Below the pieces are notes generated by a model. The model saw only the letters and a program-made list of their open reading frames with translations, was not told the DNA's origin and searched no databases. A stretch of DNA of 64,000 nucleotides from Aeromicrobium sp. Root236 (GTDB lineage: Bacteria; Actinomycetota; Actinomycetes; Propionibacteriales; Nocardioidaceae), in NCBI RefSeq assembly GCF_001428805.1, contig NZ_LMIS01000001.1, forward strand, positions 3,513,908 to 3,577,907, in the 5' to 3' direction. This document shows, one piece after another, positions 24,426-32,051 of this stretch. Numbering within the stretch: the first letter of the stretch is position 1; each line of letters opens with the position of its first letter. The position numbers and the translations under genes are program-made.

Positions 24426-27224
24426 GTGGACGAGACCAGCACGACGCGCCATTGGCTCGATGATCCGCCCACTGTCGGCGCGATTCTCGTGGCCCACAAC
24501 GGCGCCACCTGGCTCCCCAAGGTCCTCGCCTCGTTCGCGCACATGTTCTACGCGCCCACGACGTGGCGGGTCGTCGACGTCAGCTCGACCGACGGCAGCG
24601 CCGACCTGCTGCGCGACTCGTTCGGCGCCGAGCGCATCACCTACGCCCCGTCGGGCACCGGCTTCGGTGAGGCCGTACGCCTCGGGCTGGAGTCCATGCC
24701 TCGTACGGACTGGATCTGGCTGCTGCACGACGACTCCTCCGTGCTCCCGGGCACGCTGTCGGGCCTGCTCGACACCGCGACCTCGGCACCCGACATCGCC
24801 GCCGTCGGACCCAAGATCCGGGAGTGGCCGTCGCTGCGCCGCCTGCTCGAGGTCGGCCTGACGATCACCGCGACCGGGTCCCGCGAGACCGGCTTGGAGA
24901 CCGGCGAGCCCGACGCGGGCCAGCACGACCGTCCGCGCGACGTGCTGGCGGTCAACACCGCCGGCATGCTGATCCGCCGTGACGTGTGGGACGAGCTGAA
25001 CGGCCTGGACCCCAACCTCCCTCTCTACTACGACGACGTCGACCTCGGCTGGCGGATCGCCCGCGCCGGCTACCGCACGCGGACCGCGCCGACCGCGGTG
25101 CTGTTCCACGCCGAGTCGAGCCGCCGCGGCACGCGTACCCGCACAGCAGGGGACGTGCCGCACTGGGAGGAGCGCCGGGCGGCGATCTACACCTTGCTGG
25201 CCAACACCCCGATGCCGCGCTTCCTGTGGCAGTACCTCCGGCTGTTCTTCGGATCGCTGCTGCGGGTCATCGGGCTGCTGATCGGCAAGGACCCCGAGGC
25301 TGCCAGCGACGAGCTGCTCGCTCTGCGTTCGGCGTACACGCATCCGTTCAAGCTCATCAAGGCGCGCCGCCGCCGGCGCGCCACCGCCAGGCGGCCGCAC
25401 CGCGCGATCCGGCACCTGCTCGCGCCGTTCTGGCTGCCGTACCAGCACGGCTTCGACATGGTGCGCGACACCGCCACCGCCCTCATCAAGCCGGAGGCGG
25501 TCGAGTCGGTCGGTCGCCGGTCCACGACGCTCGACCAGGCGCCCGACGAGGCCGAGAACCTCGACGACGGACCCTCGATGCTCCAGCGCCGGCCGTGGCT
25601 CGCCACGGTCCTCGTGCTGATCGTGCTCTCGGTCATCGCGGGCCGCGGCCTGTTCGGTGGCGGCCTGCACGGCGGCGCCCTGCTGCCCGCCCCCGGCTCG
25701 TCGGCGGGCTGGTGGGACCTGGTCTTCGGCTCCCGCCATGACGTCGGGCTGCCGAGCGACACGCTGCCCCCGATCTTCGCGCTGCTGCTGGCCGCGCTCT
25801 CGACCCCCTTCTGGTTCCACCCGGGTCTCGTCGTCACGATCGCCATGGTGTTCGCGGTCCCGCTGGCCGCTCTGACGGCGCACCGGTTCGGTCGCCAGAT
25901 CAGCTCGCACCGCGTGCCCCGCATGGTGTGGGCGATCTCGTACGCCTTGTGCGTCGCGGCGACCGGCGCGGTGAGCCAGGGCCGGCTCGGCACCGTCGTC
26001 GCCCTCGTCGTCCTGCCGATCATCGCCAACACCGCATGGCAGCTCGCGGAGAAGCCCGGCTGGCAGCTCGCGCTGCGGCTCGGCATCTGGGTGGCGTTCG
26101 CATCTGCGTTCGCCCCGATCGTCCTGCCGATGAGCCTCGGCGGCCTCCTGATCCTCTGGTACGCCGAAGGGCGCTGGGTCCGCGGCCAGCTCGTCGTGGC
26201 GGCCGTGGTGCCGCTCCTGCTGCTCGGACCCTGGCTCGCCCAGAGGGCGCTTCGTCCCTGGCGGATGTGGTGGGAAGCCGGCTACCCGCTGCCCGGTTCG
26301 GCGACCGTCCGCGAGGTCGTCCTCGGTCGTGCCGGCGGTCCCGGTGCGGCCCCCGAGTGGCTCACGGTCGGCGTGCTCGTGCTGGCACTCGTGGCGCTGG
26401 TGCCCCGTCGTACGCGCACGGGAGTCCTGCTCTCGTGGCTCGTCGCGCTGCTCGGCCTGGGTGCCGCGCTCGCCGGGACGCTGCTGACGTACTCGACCCA
26501 TGCCGGACCCGCCGACATCACGCCCTGGGTCGGCATCCCGGCCGTGGTCTGGATCGGTGGCCTGCTCACCGCGGTGCTGCTGGCCGTGCCTGCCGCGCTG
26601 TCGTGGCCCCGACCTGCCCTGACGGCCGCGATCGTGGTCGCGCTGGTGCTCCCCGTGGGCACGCTCGGCTGGTGGGTCGCCCGCGGTGACGCCGACCCCA
26701 TCGACGACGGCCGCGCCGACGTCGTGCCGGTCTTCCTGGCCGAGCGTCCGGGCGACACGTTGATCCTGACCGGCAGCATCGACGGCGGAGTCGACTACCG
26801 CGTCGTCGCCGGCGACGGGCCGTTCCTCGGCCAGGAGGCCGTCACCGCGTCGTCGTCCGACGCGAGCCGGCTCACCGCCGTCGTCAGGCGGATCCTCGCG
26901 CAGGGCACGACGGCCGACGTCGACGCACTCGGCGAGCTCGGCATCGACTCGATCTACGCGCCCAGCGCCGACCCGGAGGTGAGTCGCAGGATCGATGCCG
27001 CCCCCCGGCTGTCACCCGCCGGCAGCGACCAGCCCGGATCGCGGGTGTGGACCCTCGCCCCGCAGCCCAAGAATGATGCCGCACACGTGGCGTGGTGGCA
27101 CCGTGGGCTCGGCCTCCTGCAGGCGCTCGCCTGGTTGGTGGCGATCGTGCTGACCGCCCCCGTACGCCGGCGCGCCGCCCCCGAGCCGCTCGACGACCAG
27201 GAAGACGCGGAGGTGTCCGCATGA
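24426..27224 (+). CDS. Giant GT2 glycosyltransferase with C-terminal membrane domain
   Basis: 932 residues from the GTG at 24426. Residues about 15-260 are a GT-A fold family 2 glycosyltransferase: VAHNGATWL at the nucleotide site, LLHDDSS as the metal-binding acidic motif, and YYDDVDLGWRIARAGY downstream. A basic linker (about 310-345) leads to a large domain from about 390 with about ten membrane helices, an exported segment (about 770-890) and a last helix near the end. It is conserved beside whiB and DUF5719 across actinobacteria, including Streptomyces, and its acceptor is unknown. It presumably uses a nucleotide sugar inside and works on a membrane-linked glycan. Confidence 0.87.
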   Translation: MDETSTTRHWLDDPPTVGAILVAHNGATWLPKVLASFAHMFYAPTTWRVVDVSSTDGSADLLRDSFGAERITYAPSGTGFGEAVRLGLESMPRTDWIWLLHDDSSVLPGTLSGLLDTATSAPDIAAVGPKIREWPSLRRLLEVGLTITATGSRETGLETGEPDAGQHDRPRDVLAVNTAGMLIRRDVWDELNGLDPNLPLYYDDVDLGWRIARAGYRTRTAPTAVLFHAESSRRGTRTRTAGDVPHWEERRAAIYTLLANTPMPRFLWQYLRLFFGSLLRVIGLLIGKDPEAASDELLALRSAYTHPFKLIKARRRRRATARRPHRAIRHLLAPFWLPYQHGFDMVRDTATALIKPEAVESVGRRSTTLDQAPDEAENLDDGPSMLQRRPWLATVLVLIVLSVIAGRGLFGGGLHGGALLPAPGSSAGWWDLVFGSRHDVGLPSDTLPPIFALLLAALSTPFWFHPGLVVTIAMVFAVPLAALTAHRFGRQISSHRVPRMVWAISYALCVAATGAVSQGRLGTVVALVVLPIIANTAWQLAEKPGWQLALRLGIWVAFASAFAPIVLPMSLGGLLILWYAEGRWVRGQLVVAAVVPLLLLGPWLAQRALRPWRMWWEAGYPLPGSATVREVVLGRAGGPGAAPEWLTVGVLVLALVALVPRRTRTGVLLSWLVALLGLGAALAGTLLTYSTHAGPADITPWVGIPAVVWIGGLLTAVLLAVPAALSWPRPALTAAIVVALVLPVGTLGWWVARGDADPIDDGRADVVPVFLAERPGDTLILTGSIDGGVDYRVVAGDGPFLGQEAVTASSSDASRLTAVVRRILAQGTTADVDALGELGIDSIYAPSADPEVSRRIDAAPRLSPAGSDQPGSRVWTLAPQPKNDAAHVAWWHRGLGLLQALAWLVAIVLTAPVRRRAAPEPLDDQEDAEVSA

Positions 27225-27304
27225 GCGAGCGCCAGCGAGCGAACAAGACAGAACTCATGCCGGCGCCTCCATATCGTGGGTTCTTGTCGGAGGTGACGGC
27301 ATGA
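27221..27304 (+). CDS. Possible 27-residue coupled small ORF
   Basis: ATG at 27221 overlaps the glycosyltransferase stop (ATGA), and its stop TGA overlaps the ATG of the DUF5719 gene (ATGA at 27301). The peptide starts MSERQRANK. Its DNA begins with repeats of AGCGAGCG, a simple sequence often seen dispersed in related genomes. It could be a ribosome-relay ORF or only an inserted repeat that kept coupling intact; no family is recognised. Confidence 0.3.
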   Translation: MSERQRANKTELMPAPPYRGFLSEVTA

Positions 27305-28641
27305 AGGATCTGCGCATCCTCGTGCTGCCGTTCGCGGCAGTGGCCCTCGTCGTGCTCGCGCTCGTCGCGCCGTCGCCGTCGGATTCGGCTCGTGCGCCTT
27401 CCCGCGTGACCGTCGCTGAGGCGTCCTACGCGTGCCCGGCCGGGTCGGTCATCACGGTGGCGTCCGGCCAGATCCGTGCGGGCAGCGGCGCGAAGGCCAA
27501 CGTGTTCCCGAGCCGCGACCGCGACGCCGACCTCGAGGACGCAGCCACCTGGCGTACGTCCGTGGTCGACGGCCCCGGTGTGATGGTGCAGCAGCGCGGC
27601 CGCGCCTCCGGGCCGGTGGGCTTCTTCGCCGGCACCGCTCCCAAGAAGGGCGGCGGCGGACTCGTCGTCGGCTCCTGCCCGGGCGTCGTCGACGATGCCT
27701 GGCTGCTCGGCCTGGGCTCGGGCGGCAAACACTTCTCGACGCTGATCCTGACCAACCTCGCGGACACCCCGGCCGCCGTCGACCTGAGCCTGTGGGGACC
27801 CAAGGGCAAGATCGACGCCGTCGGGTCCGAGGGCATCGTCGTCAAGCCGTCGTCCGTGCGTCGGATCCGCCTGGACGACCTGGCGGCGGGGGAGCCGGAG
27901 CTCGCGATGCACGTGCACCGTCGTCGCGGCTCGCTCTCGGCCGTCGTCAACGACAGCGCGACGACGGTGTTCAGCGGCACCGAGCCGGTCTCCGCGACGC
28001 TGTCGCCGCGCCGCAGCCAGGTCATCGGGGGACTCGTGCAGGGCGCCAACGGCCGGACGTTGATGCTGCTCAATCCCGGTGACGCGACGGCACGCGTGAC
28101 GGTCAAGGTCATCGGGGCCAAGAACACGTTCGCCCCCTCGGGCCTTGAGCAGATCAAGGTGCGGCCCGGCAGCACGCGGTCGATCACGATGCCCAAGTCG
28201 ACCGGCGGCGGCGCCCAGGCGCTGCGGCTGACGTCGGACGAGCCGATCTCGGCGACCGTGCGCATGGCGCCCACCGCCAAGGACTACGCATACGCCGAGG
28301 CGGTCCCCGCACTGTCGGGACCGGCGATCGTGCCCGTCGAGGTCGGTCCCAAGATCGCGGCGCCGCGCCTGCTGCTGACCGCGCCGGGGCGAGCCGCCAC
28401 CGCGAAGGTCCAGGCGTACGACGCGTCGATGCGGCCGCTCGCCTCCAGCGACGTGGCGATCAAGGCCGGCACCACGACCTGGGTCAAGCTCGAGGCGCCC
28501 GACGCGGCCTACTTCGTGGTGACCCCGCACGGCAAGGTCGTCGCCGCCGCGACGTACGTCAAGGGCGACGGCATCAGCTCGCTGGCGCTGACCCCCGCGC
28601 CGGTCACCGTGCTGAGCCCGCAGGTCCGCCCGGTCTCCTAG
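27301..28641 (+). CDS. DUF5719 exported protein
   Basis: 446 residues. An N-terminal signal or anchor (LRILVLPFAAVALVVLALVA) leads to an all-beta extracytoplasmic region. Repeated phrases such as LILTNLADTPAAVDLSLWG and LMLLNPGDATARVTVKVIG show two or three tandem beta-sandwich units of about 110 residues. This matches the DUF5719 family, always found between the giant glycosyltransferase and the metallopeptidase-like gene; a shared role in surface glycan work is plausible. There are two Cys (YACPAG, GSCPGV), probably a disulphide. Its stop overlaps the convergent gene by 4 bp. Confidence 0.8.
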   Translation: MKDLRILVLPFAAVALVVLALVAPSPSDSARAPSRVTVAEASYACPAGSVITVASGQIRAGSGAKANVFPSRDRDADLEDAATWRTSVVDGPGVMVQQRGRASGPVGFFAGTAPKKGGGGLVVGSCPGVVDDAWLLGLGSGGKHFSTLILTNLADTPAAVDLSLWGPKGKIDAVGSEGIVVKPSSVRRIRLDDLAAGEPELAMHVHRRRGSLSAVVNDSATTVFSGTEPVSATLSPRRSQVIGGLVQGANGRTLMLLNPGDATARVTVKVIGAKNTFAPSGLEQIKVRPGSTRSITMPKSTGGGAQALRLTSDEPISATVRMAPTAKDYAYAEAVPALSGPAIVPVEVGPKIAAPRLLLTAPGRAATAKVQAYDASMRPLASSDVAIKAGTTTWVKLEAPDAAYFVVTPHGKVVAAATYVKGDGISSLALTPAPVTVLSPQVRPVS

Positions 28642-29084
28642 CGCGGTCGCGGGTCGAGGTCGTCCGGCGACATGTGCCAGACCTCGGCAAGCCGGTCGAG
28701 GACGACCGTCCAGACGAGGTCCTCGAGGTCCTCGTTGCCGGAGCAGCGCTGGGCGATCGGGATGCGGAACAGCACGACGCGAGAGCCTTCGGGGCCGGGC
28801 GCGACGATGCTGAGCGGCACGTCGTCGGTCCACTCCGGAGGCAGCAAGGGTGCCTCCTCGACGACGACGTCGACGTGGTCCGGCTCGACCGCGAAGTGGG
28901 GCTCGAGGGCGGCGAGGATGTCACCGACGAGCAGGTCGAACGACGCTCTCGCGGGTCGGTGCACCGGCACGCTGCGCGGCGAGAGCGGGCCGGGCAGCGC
29001 CATGGGACCGCGCGGTCCGCGGCCGCGCCGGTCGCGCATCCGGCCGGGTCGGGGGCCGCTGACGGCGCCGCCGAAGTGATCCAT
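28638..29084 (-). CDS. Metallopeptidase-family protein lacking HExxH
   Basis: 148 residues, Rv3259-like. After a basic Pro/Gly/Arg-rich N-terminus, the domain (FDLLVGDILAALEPHFA, then VVVEEAP, then VVLFRIPIAQRC) follows the minimal zincin family PF06262. In that family the C-terminal helix normally holds HExxHHFG; here the same helix reads VWTVVLDRLAEVWHM and has no zinc-binding pair. It is therefore probably inactive as a peptidase. It lies within the conserved whiB-manB block, divergent from DUF3499. Confidence 0.75.
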   Translation of the reverse strand: MDHFGGAVSGPRPGRMRDRRGRGPRGPMALPGPLSPRSVPVHRPARASFDLLVGDILAALEPHFAVEPDHVDVVVEEAPLLPPEWTDDVPLSIVAPGPEGSRVVLFRIPIAQRCSGNEDLEDLVWTVVLDRLAEVWHMSPDDLDPRPR

Positions 29085-29120
29085 GCGGTGAGCCTAACGC
29101 GCGCGCTTCGGAGTCAGGGA

Positions 29121-29126
29121 TAACCT
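29121..29126 (+). promoter_or_regulatory. -10 element of the leaderless DUF3499 operon
   Basis: TAACCT ends 6 nt before the GTG at 29133; this would drive DUF3499 and manB. Confidence 0.45.
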
Positions 29127-29132
29127 CACCTC

Positions 29133-29462
29133 GTGGGTGCGGTGAGACGATGCACGCGATCTGCGTGCTCCCAGACGGCAGTGGCGACGCTGACCTATGT
29201 CTATGCGGACCAGACGGCCGTGCTGGGTCCGCTGGCGACCTACGCCGAGCCGCACACGTACGACCTCTGCGCCGAGCACTCGCAGCGCATGTCGGCGCCC
29301 CAGGGCTGGAACGTGCTGCGCCTCGCACCCGACCCGGCCGCGGCCGAGCCGACGCGCGACGACCTGCTCGCCCTGGCCGACGCCGTGCGCGAGGCCGGCC
29401 GGCCGCCGACACCTCAACCTGATGGACCCCCAGCCCTTCGACTCGTGAGGCCCGACTCTTGA
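29133..29462 (+). CDS. DUF3499 protein
   Basis: 109 residues starting at GTG 29133, the predicted transcript start. The N-terminus RRCTRSACSQTAVATLTYVY and a later YDLCAEHSQRM give three Cys and a His arranged like a small zinc ribbon, the mark of DUF3499 (Rv3258c type). The C-terminus is Pro-rich. Its role is unknown, but it always precedes manB. The stop overlaps the TTG start of manB (TTGA), indicating coupling. Confidence 0.85.
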   Translation: MGAVRRCTRSACSQTAVATLTYVYADQTAVLGPLATYAEPHTYDLCAEHSQRMSAPQGWNVLRLAPDPAAAEPTRDDLLALADAVREAGRPPTPQPDGPPALRLVRPDS

Positions 29463-30817
29463 TCGACCCCCGTCTGGCGGAGGTGGTCAAGGCGTACGAC
29501 GTACGCGGCCGCTCGCCCGAACAGCTCGACCCTGCCCTGACCCGCGCCCTCGGCGAGGCGTTCGCGCTCGAGACCGGCGTCGCCGGAGGTGGCACCGCCG
29601 TGATCGGCCACGACATGCGCGACACGTCGCCGCTGCTCGTGGCGGCGTTCTCCGACGGCGTACGCGCCCAGGGTGGCAACGTCATCGGCATCGGCCTGGC
29701 GTCGACCGACCTGCTCTACTTCGCGTCCGGCGACCTCGACCTGCCCGGCGCCATGATCACGGCGAGCCACAACCCGGCGGAGTACAACGGCATCAAGCTG
29801 TGCCGCGCGGGCGCCAAGCCGATCGGCTACGACACCGGGCTCTCCGCGATCGCCGAGCAGGCCACCGAGCTCCTCGCCCGCACCGAGCTGCCGGAGCCGA
29901 TCGGGACGTACGAGGAGCTCGACGCGCTCAGCCGCTACGCCGCTTACCTCCACGAGATCGTCCCGATCCCCGACAGGCGGCGCCTCAAGGTCGTCGCCGA
30001 CGCCGGCAACGGCATGGCCGGGCACACCGTGCCGTCGGTGTTCGCGACGCTCAACGTCGAGCTGACGCCGATGTACTTCGAGCTCGACGGCACGTTCCCC
30101 AACCACGACGCCAACCCGCTCGACCACAGCACCCTGGTCGACCTGCAGGCGACGGTGCGCAAGACCGGCGCCGACATCGGCCTGGCGTTCGACGGTGACG
30201 CCGACCGTTGCTTCGTCATCGACGAGCGCGGCGACGTCGTCTCCCCGTCGGCGATCACCGCGTTGATCGCCTCGCGTGCTCTGCTGACCACGCCCGGAGC
30301 GACGATCCTGCACAACGTCATCACGTCCAAGGCGGTGCCGGAGATCATCGCCGAGAACGGCGGCACGGCCGTACGCACGCCGGTCGGCCACTCCCTGATC
30401 AAGGCCGAGATGGCGCGCACCGGTGCGGTCTTCGGTGGCGAGCACTCCGGGCACTTCTACTTCAAGGACTTCTTCCTCGCCGACTCCGGCATGATCGCGG
30501 CGCTGCACGTGATGGCCGCGCTCGCCGAGACCGACGGCACGGTGTCGGCGCTCATGGCGCAGTACGAGCGCTACGTCGCCTCGGGCGAGATCAACAGCAC
30601 CGTCGACGACGGACCGGCGATCCTCGAGGAGCTCTCCACGACGTATGCGGAGCTCCCGCAGGACACCCTCGACGGGCTGACCATCACGGGGGACCGTTGG
30701 TGGTTCAACGTGCGGGCGTCCAACACCGAGCCCCTGCTGCGGCTCAACGTCGAGGGCGACGACGAGGAGACCATGGCGCGTGTGCGCGATGAGGTCCTCG
30801 CGGTGATACGTCGCTAG
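29459..30817 (+). CDS. manB: Phosphomannomutase/phosphoglucomutase ManB
   Basis: 452 residues from the TTG at 29459, which overlaps the DUF3499 stop. It is a four-domain alpha-D-phosphohexomutase: active Ser in TASHNPAEYNGIK (about 101-113), metal loop DGDADR, sugar-specificity loop GEHSGHFYFKD and phosphate loop RASNTEP. It interconverts mannose-6-P and mannose-1-P (and probably the glucose forms), feeding GDP-mannose for polyprenyl-phosphate mannose, PIMs and cell-envelope glycans. Its location beside glycosyltransferases fits that use. Confidence 0.93.
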   Translation: MIDPRLAEVVKAYDVRGRSPEQLDPALTRALGEAFALETGVAGGGTAVIGHDMRDTSPLLVAAFSDGVRAQGGNVIGIGLASTDLLYFASGDLDLPGAMITASHNPAEYNGIKLCRAGAKPIGYDTGLSAIAEQATELLARTELPEPIGTYEELDALSRYAAYLHEIVPIPDRRRLKVVADAGNGMAGHTVPSVFATLNVELTPMYFELDGTFPNHDANPLDHSTLVDLQATVRKTGADIGLAFDGDADRCFVIDERGDVVSPSAITALIASRALLTTPGATILHNVITSKAVPEIIAENGGTAVRTPVGHSLIKAEMARTGAVFGGEHSGHFYFKDFFLADSGMIAALHVMAALAETDGTVSALMAQYERYVASGEINSTVDDGPAILEELSTTYAELPQDTLDGLTITGDRWWFNVRASNTEPLLRLNVEGDDEETMARVRDEVLAVIRR

Positions 30818-30820
30818 GCT
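30815..30820 (+). promoter_or_regulatory. -10 element of the leaderless Trm112-like gene
   Basis: TAGGCT begins in the manB stop codon and ends 6 nt before the ATG at 30827. Confidence 0.4.
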
Positions 30821-30826
30821 GCTCGC

Positions 30827-30994
30827 ATGAATCTTGAACCCGCCCTGCTCGAGATCCTGGTCTGCCCGCAGTGCCGGGCCACCCTGGCGGTCGACGACGA
30901 GGCCAGCGAGCTCGTCTGCAGCGCCTGCGCCCTGGCCTACCCCGTCCGCCGCGACATCCCCGTGATGCTCGTCGACGAGGCGCGGAGCATCTGA
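30827..30994 (+). CDS. Trm112-like zinc-ribbon protein
   Basis: 55 residues ([11 protein letters not shown] start), only 9 bp after manB. It has two CxxC pairs (LVCPQC and LVCSAC) flanked by a hydrophobic, acidic C-terminus [13 protein letters not shown]. This matches the Trm112 family (YcaR/UPF0434-like). In eukaryotes and archaea Trm112 activates methyltransferases; bacterial single-domain forms have no settled function. Probably leaderless, and only 3 bp before the CDF gene. Confidence 0.85.
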   Translation: MNLEPALLEILVCPQCRATLAVDDEASELVCSACALAYPVRRDIPVMLVDEARSI

Positions 30995-30997
30995 GGG

Positions 30998-31978
30998 ATG
31001 TCGACCGAAGGCGGCAACAAGGCGGTCATCGCTGCGCTCCTGGCCAACACCGGGATCGCGATCACCAAGTTCATCGCATTCCTGCTGACGGGGTTCTCCT
31101 CGATGCTGGCCGAGTCGATCCACTCGCTGGCCGACTCGGGCAACCAGGTCCTGCTGCTGGTCGGCGGCAAGCGGTCACAGCGTGAGGCCACCGAGGAGCA
31201 CCCGTTCGGCTTCGGCCGCGAGCGCTACATCTACGCGTTCGTCGTGTCGATCGTGCTGTTCAGCGTCGGCGGCCTGTTCGCGCTCTACGAGGCGTACCAC
31301 AAGTGGCACGAGATCCACGAGGGTCACGACGCCGGCCTCGACAGCAAGTGGCGCCTCGTCCCGCTCGTCGTGCTGGGCATCGCGATCGTGCTCGAGTCGC
31401 TGTCGTTCCGCACCGCGATCGTCGAGGGCAACAAGGTGCGCGGCGACCAGAGCTGGTGGTCGTTCATCCGCCGCGCCAAGTCGCCGGAGCTCCCGGTCAT
31501 CCTCCTCGAGGACTTCGCCGCCCTCGTCGGCCTCGTCGCCGCGTTCCTGGCCGTGAGCCTGTCGCTGATCACTGACAACGCCTGCTTCGACGTCGTCGGC
31601 ACCGGCTTCATCGGCGTGCTGCTGATCGTCGTCGCGGTGATCCTGGCGATCGAGGTCAAGAGCCTGTTGATCGGTGAGTCGGCCGGCAAGGACGCGATCG
31701 GCAGGATGCGCAGCGCGATCGAGTCGACGCCCGGCGTCACGCAGATCATCCACATGAAGACGCTGCACATCGCGCCCGAGGAGCTGCTCGTCGCGGTCAA
31801 GATCGGCATTGAGGCGGATGCGACCGGTGCGGGCATCGCGGAGGTCATCGACGCCGCGGAGCGCAACGTACGCGCCGCGGAGCCGATGGCGCAGCAGGTC
31901 TACGTCGAGCCCGATGTCTACCGAGCCGACCACGTTCCCGACGCCCGCCCCGAAGCACCCGCAGCCCCGAGCCACTAG
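30998..31978 (+). CDS. Cation diffusion facilitator transporter
   Basis: 326 residues with six membrane helices. ESIHSLADSGNQ in helix II (HxxxD) and DNACFDVVG in helix V (DxxxD) form the metal site of CDF proteins. The long linkers and the HPFGFGRERY stretch place it near the SLC30A9-like branch. The cytoplasmic C-terminal domain (about 220-300) has the usual ferredoxin-like fold that dimerises on metal. It should export a divalent cation such as Zn or Mn in exchange for protons; the ion is not determined. Confidence 0.88.
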   Translation: MSTEGGNKAVIAALLANTGIAITKFIAFLLTGFSSMLAESIHSLADSGNQVLLLVGGKRSQREATEEHPFGFGRERYIYAFVVSIVLFSVGGLFALYEAYHKWHEIHEGHDAGLDSKWRLVPLVVLGIAIVLESLSFRTAIVEGNKVRGDQSWWSFIRRAKSPELPVILLEDFAALVGLVAAFLAVSLSLITDNACFDVVGTGFIGVLLIVVAVILAIEVKSLLIGESAGKDAIGRMRSAIESTPGVTQIIHMKTLHIAPEELLVAVKIGIEADATGAGIAEVIDAAERNVRAAEPMAQQVYVEPDVYRADHVPDARPEAPAAPSH

Positions 31979-31981
31979 TCC

Positions 31982-32046
31982 CCGAGATGTGGATCCTGCT
32001 GCACCACGATCACGCGGCGCGTGGTGCAGCCGAATCCACATCTCGG
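31982..32046. terminator. Nested palindromic terminator, CDF/MctP
   Basis: A 13-bp perfect outer stem (CCGAGATGTGGAT, 31982-31994, with ATCCACATCTCGG, 32034-32046) encloses a 10-bp perfect stem (CTGCACCACG, 31999-32008, with CGTGGTGCAG, 32020-32029). It lies between convergent stops and can end transcription from both sides. The outer arm is like that of the element at 14491. Confidence 0.75.
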
Positions 32047-32051
32047 AGACG

